Of a stretch of DNA of 64,000 bases, positions 8,567 through 18,998 are shown in pieces. A program made the position numbers and the translations under genes. How positions within the stretch are numbered: the first letter of the stretch is position 1; each line of letters starts with the position of its first letter. Source of the DNA: Sphingobacterium paucimobilis HER1398 (GTDB lineage Bacteria; Bacteroidota; Bacteroidia; Sphingobacteriales; Sphingobacteriaceae); contig NZ_ATDL01000004.1 in assembly GCF_000416985.1 (NCBI RefSeq), forward strand, positions 310,001 to 374,000. The letters are read 5' to 3'. The notes beneath the pieces are model-generated. The model searched no databases and had not been told where the DNA came from. It saw only the letters and a program-made list of their open reading frames with translations.

Positions 8567-9112
8567 ATGAAGGTATTATTGTTTAACGGTTCGCTGGACC
8601 GAAGAGAAGGAGCTACTTCCGAAATAATAACAAAGTATTTCGAGGAAAAGTTTCTGGAGGAAAATGCTTCTGTCGATGTTTTTAGAGTTACAGACTCTGG
8701 GGTTCCCTTGTTTGATACAACACTCAATAAAGTGCCCAATGCTGTTGAACGTATGAATATCATGTTTAGAGAGGCTGATTTACATGTATGGCTCACTCCT
8801 CTTTATCATGGAGGAATGACCGGAGTGATGAAAAACTGTCTCGATTGGTTAGAATGTAGTGCAAAATTACAAGCACCTTATTTGACAGGCAAATTGGTCG
8901 GTCTTGTCTGTTGGGCGGATGGTGTGCAAGCTATGCAGGGAATCAATGGTATGGATGATGTGGCCAAATCATTGCGTGGCTGGACATTACCATATAGCTT
9001 GCCGATGCAGCGTAAACAGCTGTTTACAGCCGAACGGGAATTGACGGAAGAGTATATGGAAAGAATTGATAAAATGGTCAAGCTGCTTGTACATTCTCCC
9101 TTCGCAAAATAG
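8567..9112 (+). CDS. NADPH-dependent FMN reductase-like flavoprotein
   Basis: This 181-residue protein has the flavodoxin-like fold of NADPH-dependent FMN reductases. Its N-terminal KVLLFNGSLDRREGAT is the phosphate-binding loop for FMN, LTPLYHGGMTGVMKNCLDW is the family's second flavin loop, and GLVCWADG follows the fourth strand. Possible roles are flavin reduction, quinone reduction or ArsH/SsuE-like oxidoreduction. ATG 8567 lies four bases after the DUF2480 stop, so the two form one transcript, probably under the SufR-like regulator. An upstream ATG at 8522 would overlap DUF2480 and lacks family similarity. Confidence 0.75.
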   Translation: MKVLLFNGSLDRREGATSEIITKYFEEKFLEENASVDVFRVTDSGVPLFDTTLNKVPNAVERMNIMFREADLHVWLTPLYHGGMTGVMKNCLDWLECSAKLQAPYLTGKLVGLVCWADGVQAMQGINGMDDVAKSLRGWTLPYSLPMQRKQLFTAERELTEEYMERIDKMVKLLVHSPFAK

Positions 9113-9202
9113 GTGGATCACAGCTGTCTATATTGCTCTCCGATTATCCCTTAAAATTTATACTTTTACGATCGTATATAAGATTAAGATAAGGTACTCC
9201 GA

Positions 9203-12200
9203 ATGGATCCCAAACACGCTGTTATTTTACGGGATATAGTATTGACTTCATGTTCTATTTACGATATTATGCGTTACCTCGATACAGAAGTAAAAGATAT
9301 CGTATTGGAAGAGCATGAGTTGTTTTATCCGTTACACATCCAGATCGATCAGGCTCTATTTACTAAGAATTCTATGGGGCCGATGTATCCGGAAGTCGGT
9401 ATCCATCAAGAAGGGACGTCTTTAGCGTTGACCTGTACCTGTGGCATCCAGTCTGATAAGCTATGTGTCCATCAGTTTGAAGTGTTGGATGCTATTCTCA
9501 AACGGGAGGAGCTACGTGTCTTTTTTGATGATCGATTGCGGGATTCGCGTCTTCGCAGTCTCGCAGCAGGTTATGGGCTCGAACATGAGCACGATATGGA
9601 TTCCTATTTCTACCTACGTTATGAAGATGGCAGGACTCAGTTCTTCAGCAAACAAAAGGAGTTGTTGCGTATTGATCAGTCCTTTCTTCGGCAGCCTTCT
9701 TTTGCACGGAGTACATCTGCTTTGCCAGCATTGTTGGAGCGTAGTGATTCAAAAAAATGGATATTGGTACTTAGTCGACACCGTTTCTATGATCAGCTTA
9801 ATTTTTTGTTGTTTGAAGCGGCCTTTACCCAAGAGGATAAATTGAAAAATCCATTGACTCCCGTCGATCTTACCAGGCAGCTCTTGCTGGATAATACGGT
9901 GGAGACGCTTCGCTTTTTGACAGCATTGCTCAGTTGCCAAAATAGATTTGAGGGTGAGGTGACCGAGACCGAAAATATGGCACTTCAAATCATAGCTTCA
10001 AATCCTATGGGATTGCGGGTTTATTTTCATGATAGAGATAGGTCTGATAGCATCGTTGCAAAAAGCCTGTTTCCTGTGAAACTGGCGGTAGTCAAACCCG
10101 AGTTGAAGCTCAAGGTTCTTAAAAAGGAACCTTTTTATGAGATCAGCAGTACTTTGCATCTCTTGGGGAACCTAGTACCTGTAGCCGAATTGGCAATTAA
10201 AAATGATCTGTTCATCTTGTTCAAGGAGCAGTATATTTATGTTCCTGATTCTGATCTCATGCGGGTCATTCGCTTTTTTAAGAGTAACAATGAGATTTTA
10301 TTGGTCCACAGTTCCAAGTATGATGCGTTTGAAACACAGTTTTTGGCACCTATCGAGGATTACGTCGAGGTAGAGTACGGGTACATCTATAAGGCTGCTT
10401 CTACAGCACTGCCAGTAGAACAAGAAACAGAAAAGCAAAAGCTCATCTATCTCCAAAAGGAAGGTTCTATTATTTCAATCACGCCCGTCGTACGATATGG
10501 TGAGGCCGAAGTGCCCGTATACTCCCGCAAGCAATTGTATACCATCGATGCTGCCGGCAATAGATTCAAGTTAAATCGAGATCGCAAATACGAAGATGAT
10601 TTAACAGCCTTGATAATGAGACAGCATCCCGACTTTGCGGAGCAGTTACAATACGGACAATATTTCTATCTGTATAAAGACAAGTTTTTTGATGAGGACT
10701 GGTTTTTGTCGGCATTTGAATCCTGGCGGGCAGATGGTGTTCGTATTCTGGGGTTTAAAGAACTTGAAGGCACGCGTATCAATGCACATGCGGCAAAGAT
10801 AGATATCAAGGTCAATAGCGGTAAGGATTGGTTCAATGTGCATTTGAAAGTAGACTTTGGAGGTCAGACAGCAAAGCTTAGGCAGATACAGCGAGCTTTC
10901 AAGAACAAAAGTAAGTTTGTCGAACTGGACGATGGGACGTTAGGATTAATGCCTGATGAATGGATGGATAGAATCGCTGGATATTTCAGTATGGGCTACC
11001 TTGAAAAGGAACTATTGCATATTCCAAAAGTTCGGTTCTCTGAAGTTGCTGCATGTTTTGAACGAGAGGTGTTGGCCGAAGAGGTGCGCGAGGAATTGAA
11101 CGTATTTCAGCAAGAGTTTTTAGACGCTACAGAAATTCCACAAGCAGCTGTTCCAATGGGTTTACAGGCTGTTTTGAGAAATTACCAACACGAAGGTTTC
11201 AATTGGCTGTGCTTCTTAGATAGATTTGGTTTTGGAGGGTGTTTGGCAGATGATATGGGACTGGGCAAGACGGTACAGGTTATTGCTTTTCTGTTGCACC
11301 TTAAGGAAAAGTATGCGTCTGCTCCCAATCTGATAGTTGTGCCGACTTCGCTTTTATTTAACTGGGAAGACGAATTGTTCCGGTTTGCACCGGAACTACA
11401 TGTTCTTAACTATAATTCGGTGACACGCAATCGGCAAGAGCAAGCATTTAGTGCCTATGATGTTGTTTTGGTGAGTTATGGTGTATTGGTGTCGGATATC
11501 AGTACCTTCAAAAAGGAAAAATTTCAATACGTTTTTCTTGACGAGGGGCAACTCATCAAAAATCCCAATTCGGAACGTTATAAAGCAGTCTGTCTGCTGC
11601 AGTCTTTCAACAGAATCGTGTTGACGGGGACGCCTATCGAGAACAGTACATTTGATATTTATGGACTTTTTTCATTTGCATGTCCGGGGTTATTAGGGAA
11701 TAAACAGTTTTTCAGAGACACCTATGCGATACCTATAGATCAGTTTGAATTCCAGCGCAGGGCTATTGAGCTTGAGCGTCGTATAGCGCCTTTCCTTTTA
11801 CGGCGCACCAAAAGCCAGGTTATTGCGGAGCTTCCTGAAAAAACAGAGACCCTTATATACTGTGAGATGGGGGATAGGCAGCGCGATATTTATACCCGTT
11901 ACGAGGACGAGGTGCGTAGTTATATTAATTCAACCGATGCAGATAGTTTAGAGGGGGATCGTATACATGTTTTGGCTTCCCTCACCAAGTTACGGCAGAT
12001 CTGTAATTCTCCAGCTTTGTTGCAGGAGGGATATTCTGCAGCGTATAGTGTCAAGATAGATGTTCTGCTTGATCAGATCAAAAGCAAGATGCAAGTGCAC
12101 AAAATATTGGTGTTCTCTCAGTTTGTCGGTATGTTGGATCTTATTAAAGAGCGCCTAGATCATGAGGAGATCGCGTATTCCTATCTGACAGGACAGTCCA

Positions 12201-12559
12201 AGGATCGAAAAGCCATTGTTTCTGAGTTTCAAAGCGATGATGCTATACGCGTATTCCTGATCAGTTTAAAAGCCGGAGGGGTAGGGCTCAATTTGACAGG
12301 GGCAGATTACGTCTATCTGATTGATCCTTGGTGGAATCCTGCAGTAGAAAATCAGGCAATAGATAGAAGTTATCGTATTGGGCAGGACAAAAAGGTTACG
12401 GCAGTGCGACTCATATGTACCCATACGATCGAAGAGAAGATTGCTGACCTACAGCATCGTAAACAGAAGTTAGCCGGTGATCTGATCGGCAGTGGCAGTG
12501 CCTGGACCCATAATCTGTCAAAACAAGATTTGTTACATCTGGTAAATAGGACGGACTAA
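9203..12559 (+). CDS. SWIM zinc-finger SNF2-family helicase
   Basis: This is a large (1118 residues) Snf2/Rad54-related DNA translocase. A SWIM zinc finger is visible at C78-x-C80 and C88-x-H90. A long middle region without clear motifs follows. The ATPase core starts near residue 660 with RNYQHEGFNWL, then Walker A DDMGLGKT (about 683), Walker B LDEGQ (about 778, where bacterial relatives usually have DEAQ or DEAH), LTGTPIEN, and the helicase C lobe with ILVFSQF, GGVGLNLTGADYV and QAIDRSYRIGQ. Such proteins remodel protein-DNA or RNA polymerase complexes; the precise role is unknown. It appears to stand alone. Confidence 0.88.
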   Translation: MDPKHAVILRDIVLTSCSIYDIMRYLDTEVKDIVLEEHELFYPLHIQIDQALFTKNSMGPMYPEVGIHQEGTSLALTCTCGIQSDKLCVHQFEVLDAILKREELRVFFDDRLRDSRLRSLAAGYGLEHEHDMDSYFYLRYEDGRTQFFSKQKELLRIDQSFLRQPSFARSTSALPALLERSDSKKWILVLSRHRFYDQLNFLLFEAAFTQEDKLKNPLTPVDLTRQLLLDNTVETLRFLTALLSCQNRFEGEVTETENMALQIIASNPMGLRVYFHDRDRSDSIVAKSLFPVKLAVVKPELKLKVLKKEPFYEISSTLHLLGNLVPVAELAIKNDLFILFKEQYIYVPDSDLMRVIRFFKSNNEILLVHSSKYDAFETQFLAPIEDYVEVEYGYIYKAASTALPVEQETEKQKLIYLQKEGSIISITPVVRYGEAEVPVYSRKQLYTIDAAGNRFKLNRDRKYEDDLTALIMRQHPDFAEQLQYGQYFYLYKDKFFDEDWFLSAFESWRADGVRILGFKELEGTRINAHAAKIDIKVNSGKDWFNVHLKVDFGGQTAKLRQIQRAFKNKSKFVELDDGTLGLMPDEWMDRIAGYFSMGYLEKELLHIPKVRFSEVAACFEREVLAEEVREELNVFQQEFLDATEIPQAAVPMGLQAVLRNYQHEGFNWLCFLDRFGFGGCLADDMGLGKTVQVIAFLLHLKEKYASAPNLIVVPTSLLFNWEDELFRFAPELHVLNYNSVTRNRQEQAFSAYDVVLVSYGVLVSDISTFKKEKFQYVFLDEGQLIKNPNSERYKAVCLLQSFNRIVLTGTPIENSTFDIYGLFSFACPGLLGNKQFFRDTYAIPIDQFEFQRRAIELERRIAPFLLRRTKSQVIAELPEKTETLIYCEMGDRQRDIYTRYEDEVRSYINSTDADSLEGDRIHVLASLTKLRQICNSPALLQEGYSAAYSVKIDVLLDQIKSKMQVHKILVFSQFVGMLDLIKERLDHEEIAYSYLTGQSKDRKAIVSEFQSDDAIRVFLISLKAGGVGLNLTGADYVYLIDPWWNPAVENQAIDRSYRIGQDKKVTAVRLICTHTIEEKIADLQHRKQKLAGDLIGSGSAWTHNLSKQDLLHLVNRTD

Positions 12560-12659
12560 ACCACGACAGTCCGTAATTGTATAACACATTGTCCAAATAC
12601 TATAAAACTATTGTACTGCGATTGCAGACCTTTGTGATGTTAAATAATAACATGCAATT

Positions 12660-14879
12660 ATGGAAGTTATAGAGTTAAAAAAAATAAAAAAATCTTTCCC
12701 CGTACTCAATATGAGTTGTGCCAGCTGTGCCTCGAGTGTCGAGAGCATGGCGCAGACGGTGGATGGAATCATAGATGCCTCGGTTAATTTTGCGACAGCT
12801 ACTGTCACAGTCAATTTTCGAGAGGGAGAAGCAGATCCGACAAAGTTGCAACTGGCGCTGCAAGATATAGGTTTTGACATATTGATCGAAGAAGAAGATA
12901 AGCAGCAGGAGATCTTAGAGGAACTCCATGAACAAAAATACGCCGATTTAAAGCGTAAGACCATTGGTGCAGTTGTGCTATCCTTACCGGTAGTTATTAT
13001 CGGTATGTTCTTTATGAACATGCCCTATGCCAATGAGATCATGCTGGTGTTTTCAACACCTGTTGTGCTCTGGTTTGGTAAAGATTTCTTTGTGAACGCT
13101 TGGAAGCAGTTGCAGCATAGGAAAGCCAATATGGATACACTGGTCGCATTGAGTACAGGTATAGCCTACTTGTTTAGTCTTTTTAACATGGTGGCGATGG
13201 ACTATCTGATGTCACGTGGTATAGAAGCTCATGTTTATTTTGAAGCAGCAGCAGTGATTATTGCCTTTATTTTACTAGGGCGGCTATTGGAAGAAAAGGC
13301 AAAAGGAAATACCTCCACCGCTATCAAAAAATTAATGGGTCTACAGCCTAAGACCGTGTTGGTCATATTGCCTACTGGAGAGGAGAGGACTGTTCCTATA
13401 GAACAGCTCTTGGTCGGTGATACCGTGATGGTCAAGCCAGGCGAAAAGATTGCGGTAGATGGTCGGGTTATGTCGGGTAGCTCATTTGTGGATGAGAGTA
13501 TGCTCAGTGGAGAACCTGTTCCTGTGGAAAAGAAAGAGGGAGAGCCGGTGTATGCCGGTACGATTAATCAAAAAGGAAGTTTTCAATTTGCCGCAGAAAA
13601 AGTGGGCAAGGATACCATGTTGGCACAGATTATCCGTATGGTACAGGATGCACAGGGTTCAAAAGCACCGGTACAGAAATTGGTCGACAAGATTGCTGGA
13701 GTCTTTGTCCCTGTTGTCATATGTATTGCTGTAGTCACGGCTCTATTGTGGGCTGTGCTTGGAGGTGAGCATGCATGGGTGATGGGGCTGATCTCTGCCG
13801 TGACAGTCTTGGTGATAGCCTGCCCTTGTGCTTTGGGATTGGCGACACCAACGGCGATTATGGTCGGTGTGGGCAAAGCTGCTGAAAGCGGTATATTGAT
13901 CAAAGATGCCGAAAGCTTACAGTTGGCCAAAAATATTACAGCAGTAGTATTGGACAAGACGGGGACAATAACCGAAGGAAAGCCTAAGGTTGTGTCCGAG
14001 TATTGGGTGGAGGACAGTATACAGAACAAGCAGATCTTGTTTTCGATCGAACGAAAATCAGAACACCCCTTGGCTGATGCTGTTGTGCATCATTTGGAGG
14101 GCTATAGCTCACTGGCTCTTGAACGCTTTGAGAGTATTACTGGACAAGGTGTGGAAGCGGTATTAGATGGAGAGCTTTACCTGGTGGGCAATCCTGCACT
14201 GCTGTCTGCACATCAAGTGGAGGTTCCCGAAGAGGTCGCTAGAATAGCGTCATCTTGGGCAGCTATGGCACAGACAGTGATATGGTTTGCAACGAATAGT
14301 AAAGTGTTGGGAATAATGGCTATAGCCGATAAGGTGAAAGAAAACTCGAAAATGGCTATTAAGTCATTGCAGAGCGGAGGTATTGCCGTCTATATGATGA
14401 CTGGCGACAATACCTCTACTGCAGCGGCTATTGCGGAACAGACAGGTATTACGGCTTACAGGGCAGAGGTGCTACCTCATCAGAAAGCCGAATTTGTAAA
14501 GGAGTTGCAGTCTCAAGGCCATACCGTCGCGATGGTGGGAGATGGTATTAATGACAGTAGTGCACTGGCCACTGCCGATGTAAGTATTGCGATGGGCAAG
14601 GGATCTGATATCGCTATGGATGTAGCCAAGATGACCATCATTTCATCCGATCTGCTGAAAATTCCTCAGGCGATAAAAATCTCCAAGCAGACCGTGGCAA
14701 CGATCAAGCAAAATCTGTTCTGGGCATTTATATACAATTTGATTGGTATTCCTTTAGCAGCAGGGTTGCTTTATCCGATCAATGGTTTTTTATTAAACCC
14801 GATGATTGCAGGAGCAGCTATGGCATTGAGCAGTGTTAGTGTGGTGAGCAACAGTTTATGGCTTAAGATCAAAAAATAA
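12660..14879 (+). CDS. copA: Cu(I)-exporting P1B-type ATPase
   Basis: This 739-residue inner-membrane heavy-metal ATPase has a single N-terminal HMA domain with MSCASC (C20, C23). Eight transmembrane segments follow, with the CPC metal site ([12 protein letters not shown], about 387), the phosphorylated aspartate in [11 protein letters not shown] (about 430), SEHPLAD and [11 protein letters not shown] in the nucleotide and hinge regions. CPC together with the C-terminal [10 protein letters not shown] helix indicates Cu(I) (P1B-1) rather than zinc. An HMA chaperone gene follows by 36 bp and the pair ends in a terminator, so it is a copper-efflux unit. No CueR- or CsoR-like gene is next to it; control may be from elsewhere. 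Confidence 0.9.
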   Translation: MEVIELKKIKKSFPVLNMSCASCASSVESMAQTVDGIIDASVNFATATVTVNFREGEADPTKLQLALQDIGFDILIEEEDKQQEILEELHEQKYADLKRKTIGAVVLSLPVVIIGMFFMNMPYANEIMLVFSTPVVLWFGKDFFVNAWKQLQHRKANMDTLVALSTGIAYLFSLFNMVAMDYLMSRGIEAHVYFEAAAVIIAFILLGRLLEEKAKGNTSTAIKKLMGLQPKTVLVILPTGEERTVPIEQLLVGDTVMVKPGEKIAVDGRVMSGSSFVDESMLSGEPVPVEKKEGEPVYAGTINQKGSFQFAAEKVGKDTMLAQIIRMVQDAQGSKAPVQKLVDKIAGVFVPVVICIAVVTALLWAVLGGEHAWVMGLISAVTVLVIACPCALGLATPTAIMVGVGKAAESGILIKDAESLQLAKNITAVVLDKTGTITEGKPKVVSEYWVEDSIQNKQILFSIERKSEHPLADAVVHHLEGYSSLALERFESITGQGVEAVLDGELYLVGNPALLSAHQVEVPEEVARIASSWAAMAQTVIWFATNSKVLGIMAIADKVKENSKMAIKSLQSGGIAVYMMTGDNTSTAAAIAEQTGITAYRAEVLPHQKAEFVKELQSQGHTVAMVGDGINDSSALATADVSIAMGKGSDIAMDVAKMTIISSDLLKIPQAIKISKQTVATIKQNLFWAFIYNLIGIPLAAGLLYPINGFLLNPMIAGAAMALSSVSVVSNSLWLKIKK

Positions 14880-14915
14880 AGATCATTTTTTTAATAACAA
14901 TAAATCAAGTATAAT

Positions 14916-15131
14916 ATGGAAACTCAAAAATTTCAATTTAAAACGAATATCAACTGTGGTGGATGTGTTACGAAAGTGACGCCACACTTGGATAAAGTCG
15001 AAGGTATTGCATCATGGGAAGTTGATACGACGAATAAGGACAAGGTACTCACGGTAAGTTCGGACAGTGTTAGTGCCGACAAGGTCGTAGAAATTGTCAA
15101 AGAAGCCGGATTTAATATCGAGCAAATTTAA
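14916..15131 (+). CDS. Heavy-metal-associated domain protein (copper chaperone-like)
   Basis: This 71-residue protein is a single ferredoxin-like HMA domain. Its metal loop is NCGGCVTKV, with the CxxC pair at about residues 14 and 17; the rest (VDTTNKDKVLTVSS, IVKEAGF) matches the family fold. CopZ-like proteins usually have MxCxxC; here the residues before the pair are IN, so affinity could differ. Its position directly after the Cu(I) ATPase suggests it delivers copper to that pump. Confidence 0.85.
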   Translation: METQKFQFKTNINCGGCVTKVTPHLDKVEGIASWEVDTTNKDKVLTVSSDSVSADKVVEIVKEAGFNIEQI

Positions 15132-15147
15132 GGATATACGAATGAGT

Positions 15148-15195
15148 GGGCTGTCTCAAAAAAAAGACTGTCTTTTTTGAGACAGCCCCTTTTTA
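15148..15195. terminator. Bidirectional terminator
   Basis: A 16-bp perfect stem (15148-15163 with 15173-15188) has A-runs and T-runs on both sides, so it can terminate the HMA gene on plus and the Lrp gene on minus. The arm GGGCTGTCTC looks like some insertion-sequence ends, but no transposase is near. Confidence 0.85.
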
Positions 15196-15231
15196 GTGAT
15201 TACAAATAGCGATTGGCTTTACAATCTCTTC

Positions 15232-15693
15232 CTAAAAAGGCAAGGCCGTAGTCTGCTTGATATAGCGCATGACGAAGGAACTCTGAATCTTACTCACCTC
15301 CGGTATGGCCGACAGCTTTCCTGAAGCAAATGCGTTGTAAGCCTCAGGGCTGCTCACCACCACTTTCAATACGATGTCGAATATCCCTCCTGTTACGTAG
15401 GCATCCATTACTTCATCGAGAGCCGTAATCTGTTCCAAAAAACGATCTACATGTACCTTTTGTTGGCTGATCAGGGATACATTGACGATGACCGTAAAAT
15501 TCAGGCCCACTTTTTCCTGATCCAAGATAGCGACATACTCTTTGATGTAACCTTCATTTTCCAGTCGTTTTATTCTTTCGTACACCGATGTGCGGGACAT
15601 ATGTAAGCGTTCTGTCAGTTCATTGATGTCAAATTTTGCATTCCGCTGGAGCTCCCTCAATAGTGCTGTTTCTTGGCTGCTTAATTTTTCCAT
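15232..15693 (-). CDS. Lrp/AsnC-family transcriptional regulator
   Basis: An N-terminal winged HTH (LLRELQRNAKFDINELTERL, then HMSRTSVYERIKRLENEGYI) and a C-terminal RAM effector domain (VNVSLISQQKVHVDRFLEQI, then AYVTGGIFDIVLKV) identify a feast/famine regulator of about 153 residues. ATG 15693 (MEKLSSQE) fits the family; ATG 15723 would add ten residues and is also possible. It is divergent from an EamA-type exporter, a common pairing in which the regulator controls export of an amino acid or its analogue. The ligand is unknown. Confidence 0.85.
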   Translation of the reverse strand: MEKLSSQETALLRELQRNAKFDINELTERLHMSRTSVYERIKRLENEGYIKEYVAILDQEKVGLNFTVIVNVSLISQQKVHVDRFLEQITALDEVMDAYVTGGIFDIVLKVVVSSPEAYNAFASGKLSAIPEVSKIQSSFVMRYIKQTTALPF

Positions 15694-15842
15694 TGTATTT
15701 TTTCCGAGTATGACCTGTTCCATCTGCTGTTTTCTGTTTTAAATCCCAAAAATAATTTAATTTGTGGACTATATTCGTATTTAAAACTTGTTTGTTGGTT
15801 GTAAAACAGTATTTGATAGATTTGTCCGTACAAAATTAAATT

Positions 15843-16808
15843 ATGAACAGGTACGTGTGGATTGTTGGTCTTGGTGCATTGAGTTATGGAATGCTATCTT
15901 CCTTTGCTAAGGTCGCGTATGGACAGGGCTATAGCGCTGCGGAAGTAACTTTTATACAGGGATTGATCGGATCAGTGGTATTATGGTCAGCTGTACTTAT
16001 CCGAGGTATATACCGTCGGAAAAAGACCACTGTTCACAGTGCATCCGTACGATTCAAATTGCTGTTGTCGGGCGCTTGTATGGGGATTGCTACCTATTTG
16101 TATTATCTGTCCGTGCAGTATATAACAGCCTCACTTGCTATCGTCTTATTGATGCAGATGGCCTGGATGAGTGTATTCGCCGAGTGGATCGTGCTGGGGA
16201 TCCGTCCACCGGCCAAAAAGCTAGTCGCTTGTGCATGTATTATTTTTTCAACCTTTCTTGCGGGAGGCTTCACGGGGCTTACTGCTCTAGATTACTCCTT
16301 ACTAGGTATTATCTTGGCATTGACATCGGCAGTGTTATATACCTTTTATATCTTGTTGACCAGTGAGTTGGGCAAAGCTATGCATGTCTTTGAAAAAGGA
16401 GCTTTGATGACGACGGGTTCTACTGTGATTATTTTTCTTATCAACTGTACTTCCATATGGAATAGCTCCCATATGGATAGCGGTCTTTTTCAATGGGGAC
16501 TCTTCTTGGCACTGTTCGGTACCGTGATTCCCCCGTTATGTTTTAGCATTGGTATGCCCAAGCTAGGGCCAGGACTCAGTTCGATCCTGTTGACGTTGGA
16601 ACTTCCGGCAGCCGTGTTATGTGCATTTTTCGTTCTTAATGAACAGATCTCATTTATACAGCTGCTCGGTATTGTACTGTTGTTTATGGCGATTGTCTAT
16701 ATCAATTTGTCCATGAAGCCTCATGGTACAGCAAGCGTTGATAGCGGTATGCCCCCGAGTACCACTCCTGTTATAAATCCCTCGGTCGGAGAGAGGCAGG
16801 CGAGCTGA
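15843..16808 (+). CDS. EamA/DMT-family transporter
   Basis: Ten predicted transmembrane helices in two EamA repeats make up this 321-residue inner-membrane permease. Family patterns are visible as the N-terminal YGMLSSFAKVAYGQGYSAAE and LLTLELPAAVLCAFFVLNEQ near the end of the second repeat. Members export amino acids or metabolites. The divergent Lrp/AsnC gene 119 bp away is its likely regulator, so an amino acid or related compound is the probable substrate. The last 20 residues after the final helix are polar and Pro/Ser-rich. Confidence 0.85.
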   Translation: MNRYVWIVGLGALSYGMLSSFAKVAYGQGYSAAEVTFIQGLIGSVVLWSAVLIRGIYRRKKTTVHSASVRFKLLLSGACMGIATYLYYLSVQYITASLAIVLLMQMAWMSVFAEWIVLGIRPPAKKLVACACIIFSTFLAGGFTGLTALDYSLLGIILALTSAVLYTFYILLTSELGKAMHVFEKGALMTTGSTVIIFLINCTSIWNSSHMDSGLFQWGLFLALFGTVIPPLCFSIGMPKLGPGLSSILLTLELPAAVLCAFFVLNEQISFIQLLGIVLLFMAIVYINLSMKPHGTASVDSGMPPSTTPVINPSVGERQAS

Positions 16809-17036
16809 TCTGTTTTTTTACAAAATACTTAACATATACTTAATAGGATTTCAACTCTAGCTTAAATCTTAGTGCCTATTTTTGTTACATTGACTCTTCT
16901 ATATTAAGTCTTTGGGATAGAAATGGTGAAATTATCAGATAAAAATTATTATAATTGTCTTATCGCTTTGGGTGAATTGATCTTCAGCATAAGGGGAAAC
17001 CAATTAAAAACAATGATAATCTGTTAAATACTTGCT

Positions 17037-17591
17037 ATGGAATATATTTCTGGAAAGGATTTTATTGAATTTCAAAATGGGAGCGAACAGGTTTTTAAGC
17101 AGATATTCGAACACCATTATCGAACCGTTTTTAATTATGCTTATGGTTTTGGTAAAAATCGGCATGACGCCGAGGAGGTAACCCAAGAAGCTTTTACCAA
17201 GCTTTTTCTGTATCGTAAGCGAATAACCGATTTGAACAGCATAATGCCTTTTCTGCTGGCCGTATCCAAAAGGATTGCTATATCCATCTTTCGGAAAAAG
17301 GTAATACGAGAAAACAGTGTTGCCGATATCCAATTAGCCACTGAGACTGTTTCATACAATACCAAAGAGACCATCTACAATAACGAACTACATAGCGCAC
17401 TGGAGAAGATTATAGCAGAATTACCGATTCAGCAGCAACGGGTATTTGTACTTAATAAAATGGAGGATCTTTCCTACCAAGAAATTGCTGAAGAACTTGG
17501 GATTTCTAAGAATACAGTGAAAAATCACCTTATAGTAGCTTCTCGTTCTGTTCGAATCAAGCTTCAGAAGTTGCTCTATATTTTTTTATAA
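17037..17591 (+). CDS. ECF-type RNA polymerase sigma factor
   Basis: This 184-residue sigma-70 family protein has region 2 (FKQIFEHHYRTVFNYAYGFG, then DAEEVTQEAFTKLF) and region 4 (LPIQQQRVFVLNKMEDLSYQ, then EIAEELGISKNTVKNHL). It belongs to the Bacteroidota ECF group paired with FecR-like anti-sigma factors and TonB receptors. The fecR gene follows by 110 bp, and then a SusC whose N-terminal STN domain would pass the signal through FecR. Thus it most likely activates the rhamnosidase PUL at 19-30.9 kb when its glycan is present. Confidence 0.9.
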   Translation: MEYISGKDFIEFQNGSEQVFKQIFEHHYRTVFNYAYGFGKNRHDAEEVTQEAFTKLFLYRKRITDLNSIMPFLLAVSKRIAISIFRKKVIRENSVADIQLATETVSYNTKETIYNNELHSALEKIIAELPIQQQRVFVLNKMEDLSYQEIAEELGISKNTVKNHLIVASRSVRIKLQKLLYIFL

Positions 17592-17701
17592 TCGCTCTAT
17601 TGCGCGGATACTGAAGTTATTTATAGTATCTGTATTTTTTTTCCTTCCGACTAGTCCATTTTCAGAGATGAAGCGATTACCTATAAAGAGCATCAACGAA
17701 A

Positions 17702-18901
17702 TTGAACAAAGAAAGACTACTATATCTAATAGAACAATACCGGGAGAATCGGTGTACACCTGCTGAGCAGAATGAATTGTATCAACTAATGTCGGAGGAA
17801 GACGTAGAAGATCATATACTACAGTTATGGGATCAATTGCACAGTTCGACTACCACCTCAATGTCAGAAGAAGAAAGCAATCAATTGTTTCAGCGGATTG
17901 TTAACAGCTCTTTGGTGCAGCAAGATATTGAACCTGCAAAACAGTCAACGATGGGTTGGTTTAAAAGAATTGGTGCAGTAGCAGCTGTTGCTGCTCTTAT
18001 TCTAGGCACTTGTACTTTTCTGTTCTTAAGAAGATCAGTATCGACGACGGATTATGCAGCACTACCCTTAGACACAGCTATTATACCAGGTAGTAAGAAA
18101 GCTCATGTTATTCTTGAAGACGGAAAATCCATCAGTTTAGTAGGATTGGAATCCAGGGACACGATTCATACTGGCAGTTATCTTATATTGAATAAGGGGC
18201 AGGAGGGAATTTCTTATCATGGAAAGGATGGTTTGGCAAATAGGAATAGAGAAGTCTACAACACGCTGGTGACGCCGCTTGGAGGCGAGTATATGGTCGT
18301 GCTTGCAGATGGAACCAAAGTGTGGTTGAATGCAAATTCTCGGTTGAGATATCCTACTGATTTCGTGACCGACGTACGTACGGTAGAATTGGAAGGTGAA
18401 GCTTATTTTGACGTAGCGAGTCTAGAGAGCGGGGGTAAAAAGGTGCCTTTTTACGTTAAGACCAGAACTCAGACTGTAGAGGTTCTGGGAACCCAATTCA
18501 ATATTAATAGTTATGGTGGACAGATAACGACCACACTGGTCGAAGGAAAGGTAGCTTTGCGATATAAAGGCGTTTCCAAACCGTGTTTACTTAGCCCCAA
18601 TTATCAGTTGATTTATACAGAGCATACCCATACATATGAAAAAAAAGAAATAGATCCCTATTATTTTACCGCTTGGAAGGATGGAAGTTTTGCTTTCGAC
18701 AATACTCCTTTGACGGCTGTCATGGCGGATATCTCCCGCTGGTATAATGTTGAATTCAACTATGAGACTGATGTTTCGGATGTTTACTTTTCGGGTAAAA
18801 TTTCTAAACTAGAAAGCTTCGAAAGCTTATTGCAGACGATCCAATGGACTGGTTCTGTCAAATTCAAAATCAATGGAAGGAGGGTAACCATAAGAAAGTA
18901 A
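17702..18901 (+). CDS. FecR-family anti-sigma factor
   Basis: This is a single-pass inner-membrane protein of 399 residues. The cytoplasmic N-terminal segment (LIEQYRENRCTPAEQNELYQ) would bind the sigma factor. One transmembrane helix follows near residues 85-110 (IGAVAAVAALILGTCTFLFL), then the periplasmic FecR domain (NTLVTPLGGEYMVVLADGTK, VWLNANSRLRYP, VEVLGTQFNINSYG) and a C-terminal DUF4974-like domain (FDNTPLTAVMADISRWYNVE). The start is a TTG at 17702: no in-frame ATG precedes the family's typical MNKERLLYL beginning. The downstream SusC has the matching STN domain, completing a sigma/anti-sigma/receptor chain. Confidence 0.88.
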   Translation: MNKERLLYLIEQYRENRCTPAEQNELYQLMSEEDVEDHILQLWDQLHSSTTTSMSEEESNQLFQRIVNSSLVQQDIEPAKQSTMGWFKRIGAVAAVAALILGTCTFLFLRRSVSTTDYAALPLDTAIIPGSKKAHVILEDGKSISLVGLESRDTIHTGSYLILNKGQEGISYHGKDGLANRNREVYNTLVTPLGGEYMVVLADGTKVWLNANSRLRYPTDFVTDVRTVELEGEAYFDVASLESGGKKVPFYVKTRTQTVEVLGTQFNINSYGGQITTTLVEGKVALRYKGVSKPCLLSPNYQLIYTEHTHTYEKKEIDPYYFTAWKDGSFAFDNTPLTAVMADISRWYNVEFNYETDVSDVYFSGKISKLESFESLLQTIQWTGSVKFKINGRRVTIRK

Positions 18902-18913
18902 GGATACAAAAAA

Positions 18914-18953
18914 GCAGGGATGTTACCAGCACCCCTGCAGGTCCAAAAGACCA
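18914..18953 (+). promoter_or_regulatory. Two tandem hairpins between fecR and susC
   Basis: GCAGGG (18914-18919) pairs with CCCTGC (18933-18938), and GGTC pairs with GACC directly after (18941-18953). There is no T-run. They may set the fecR to susC expression step-up, for example by RNA processing or attenuation; function is inferred only from position. Confidence 0.35.
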
Positions 18954-18998
18954 ACGATTGAGAACTAACGTGTTAAATTATTAATCAACCGAATACAA

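Noticed and set aside
15148..15195. Insertion-sequence terminal repeats (GGGCTGTCTC)
   Set aside because: The two arms are only 9 nt apart with no gene between; position and A/T runs fit a bidirectional terminator.
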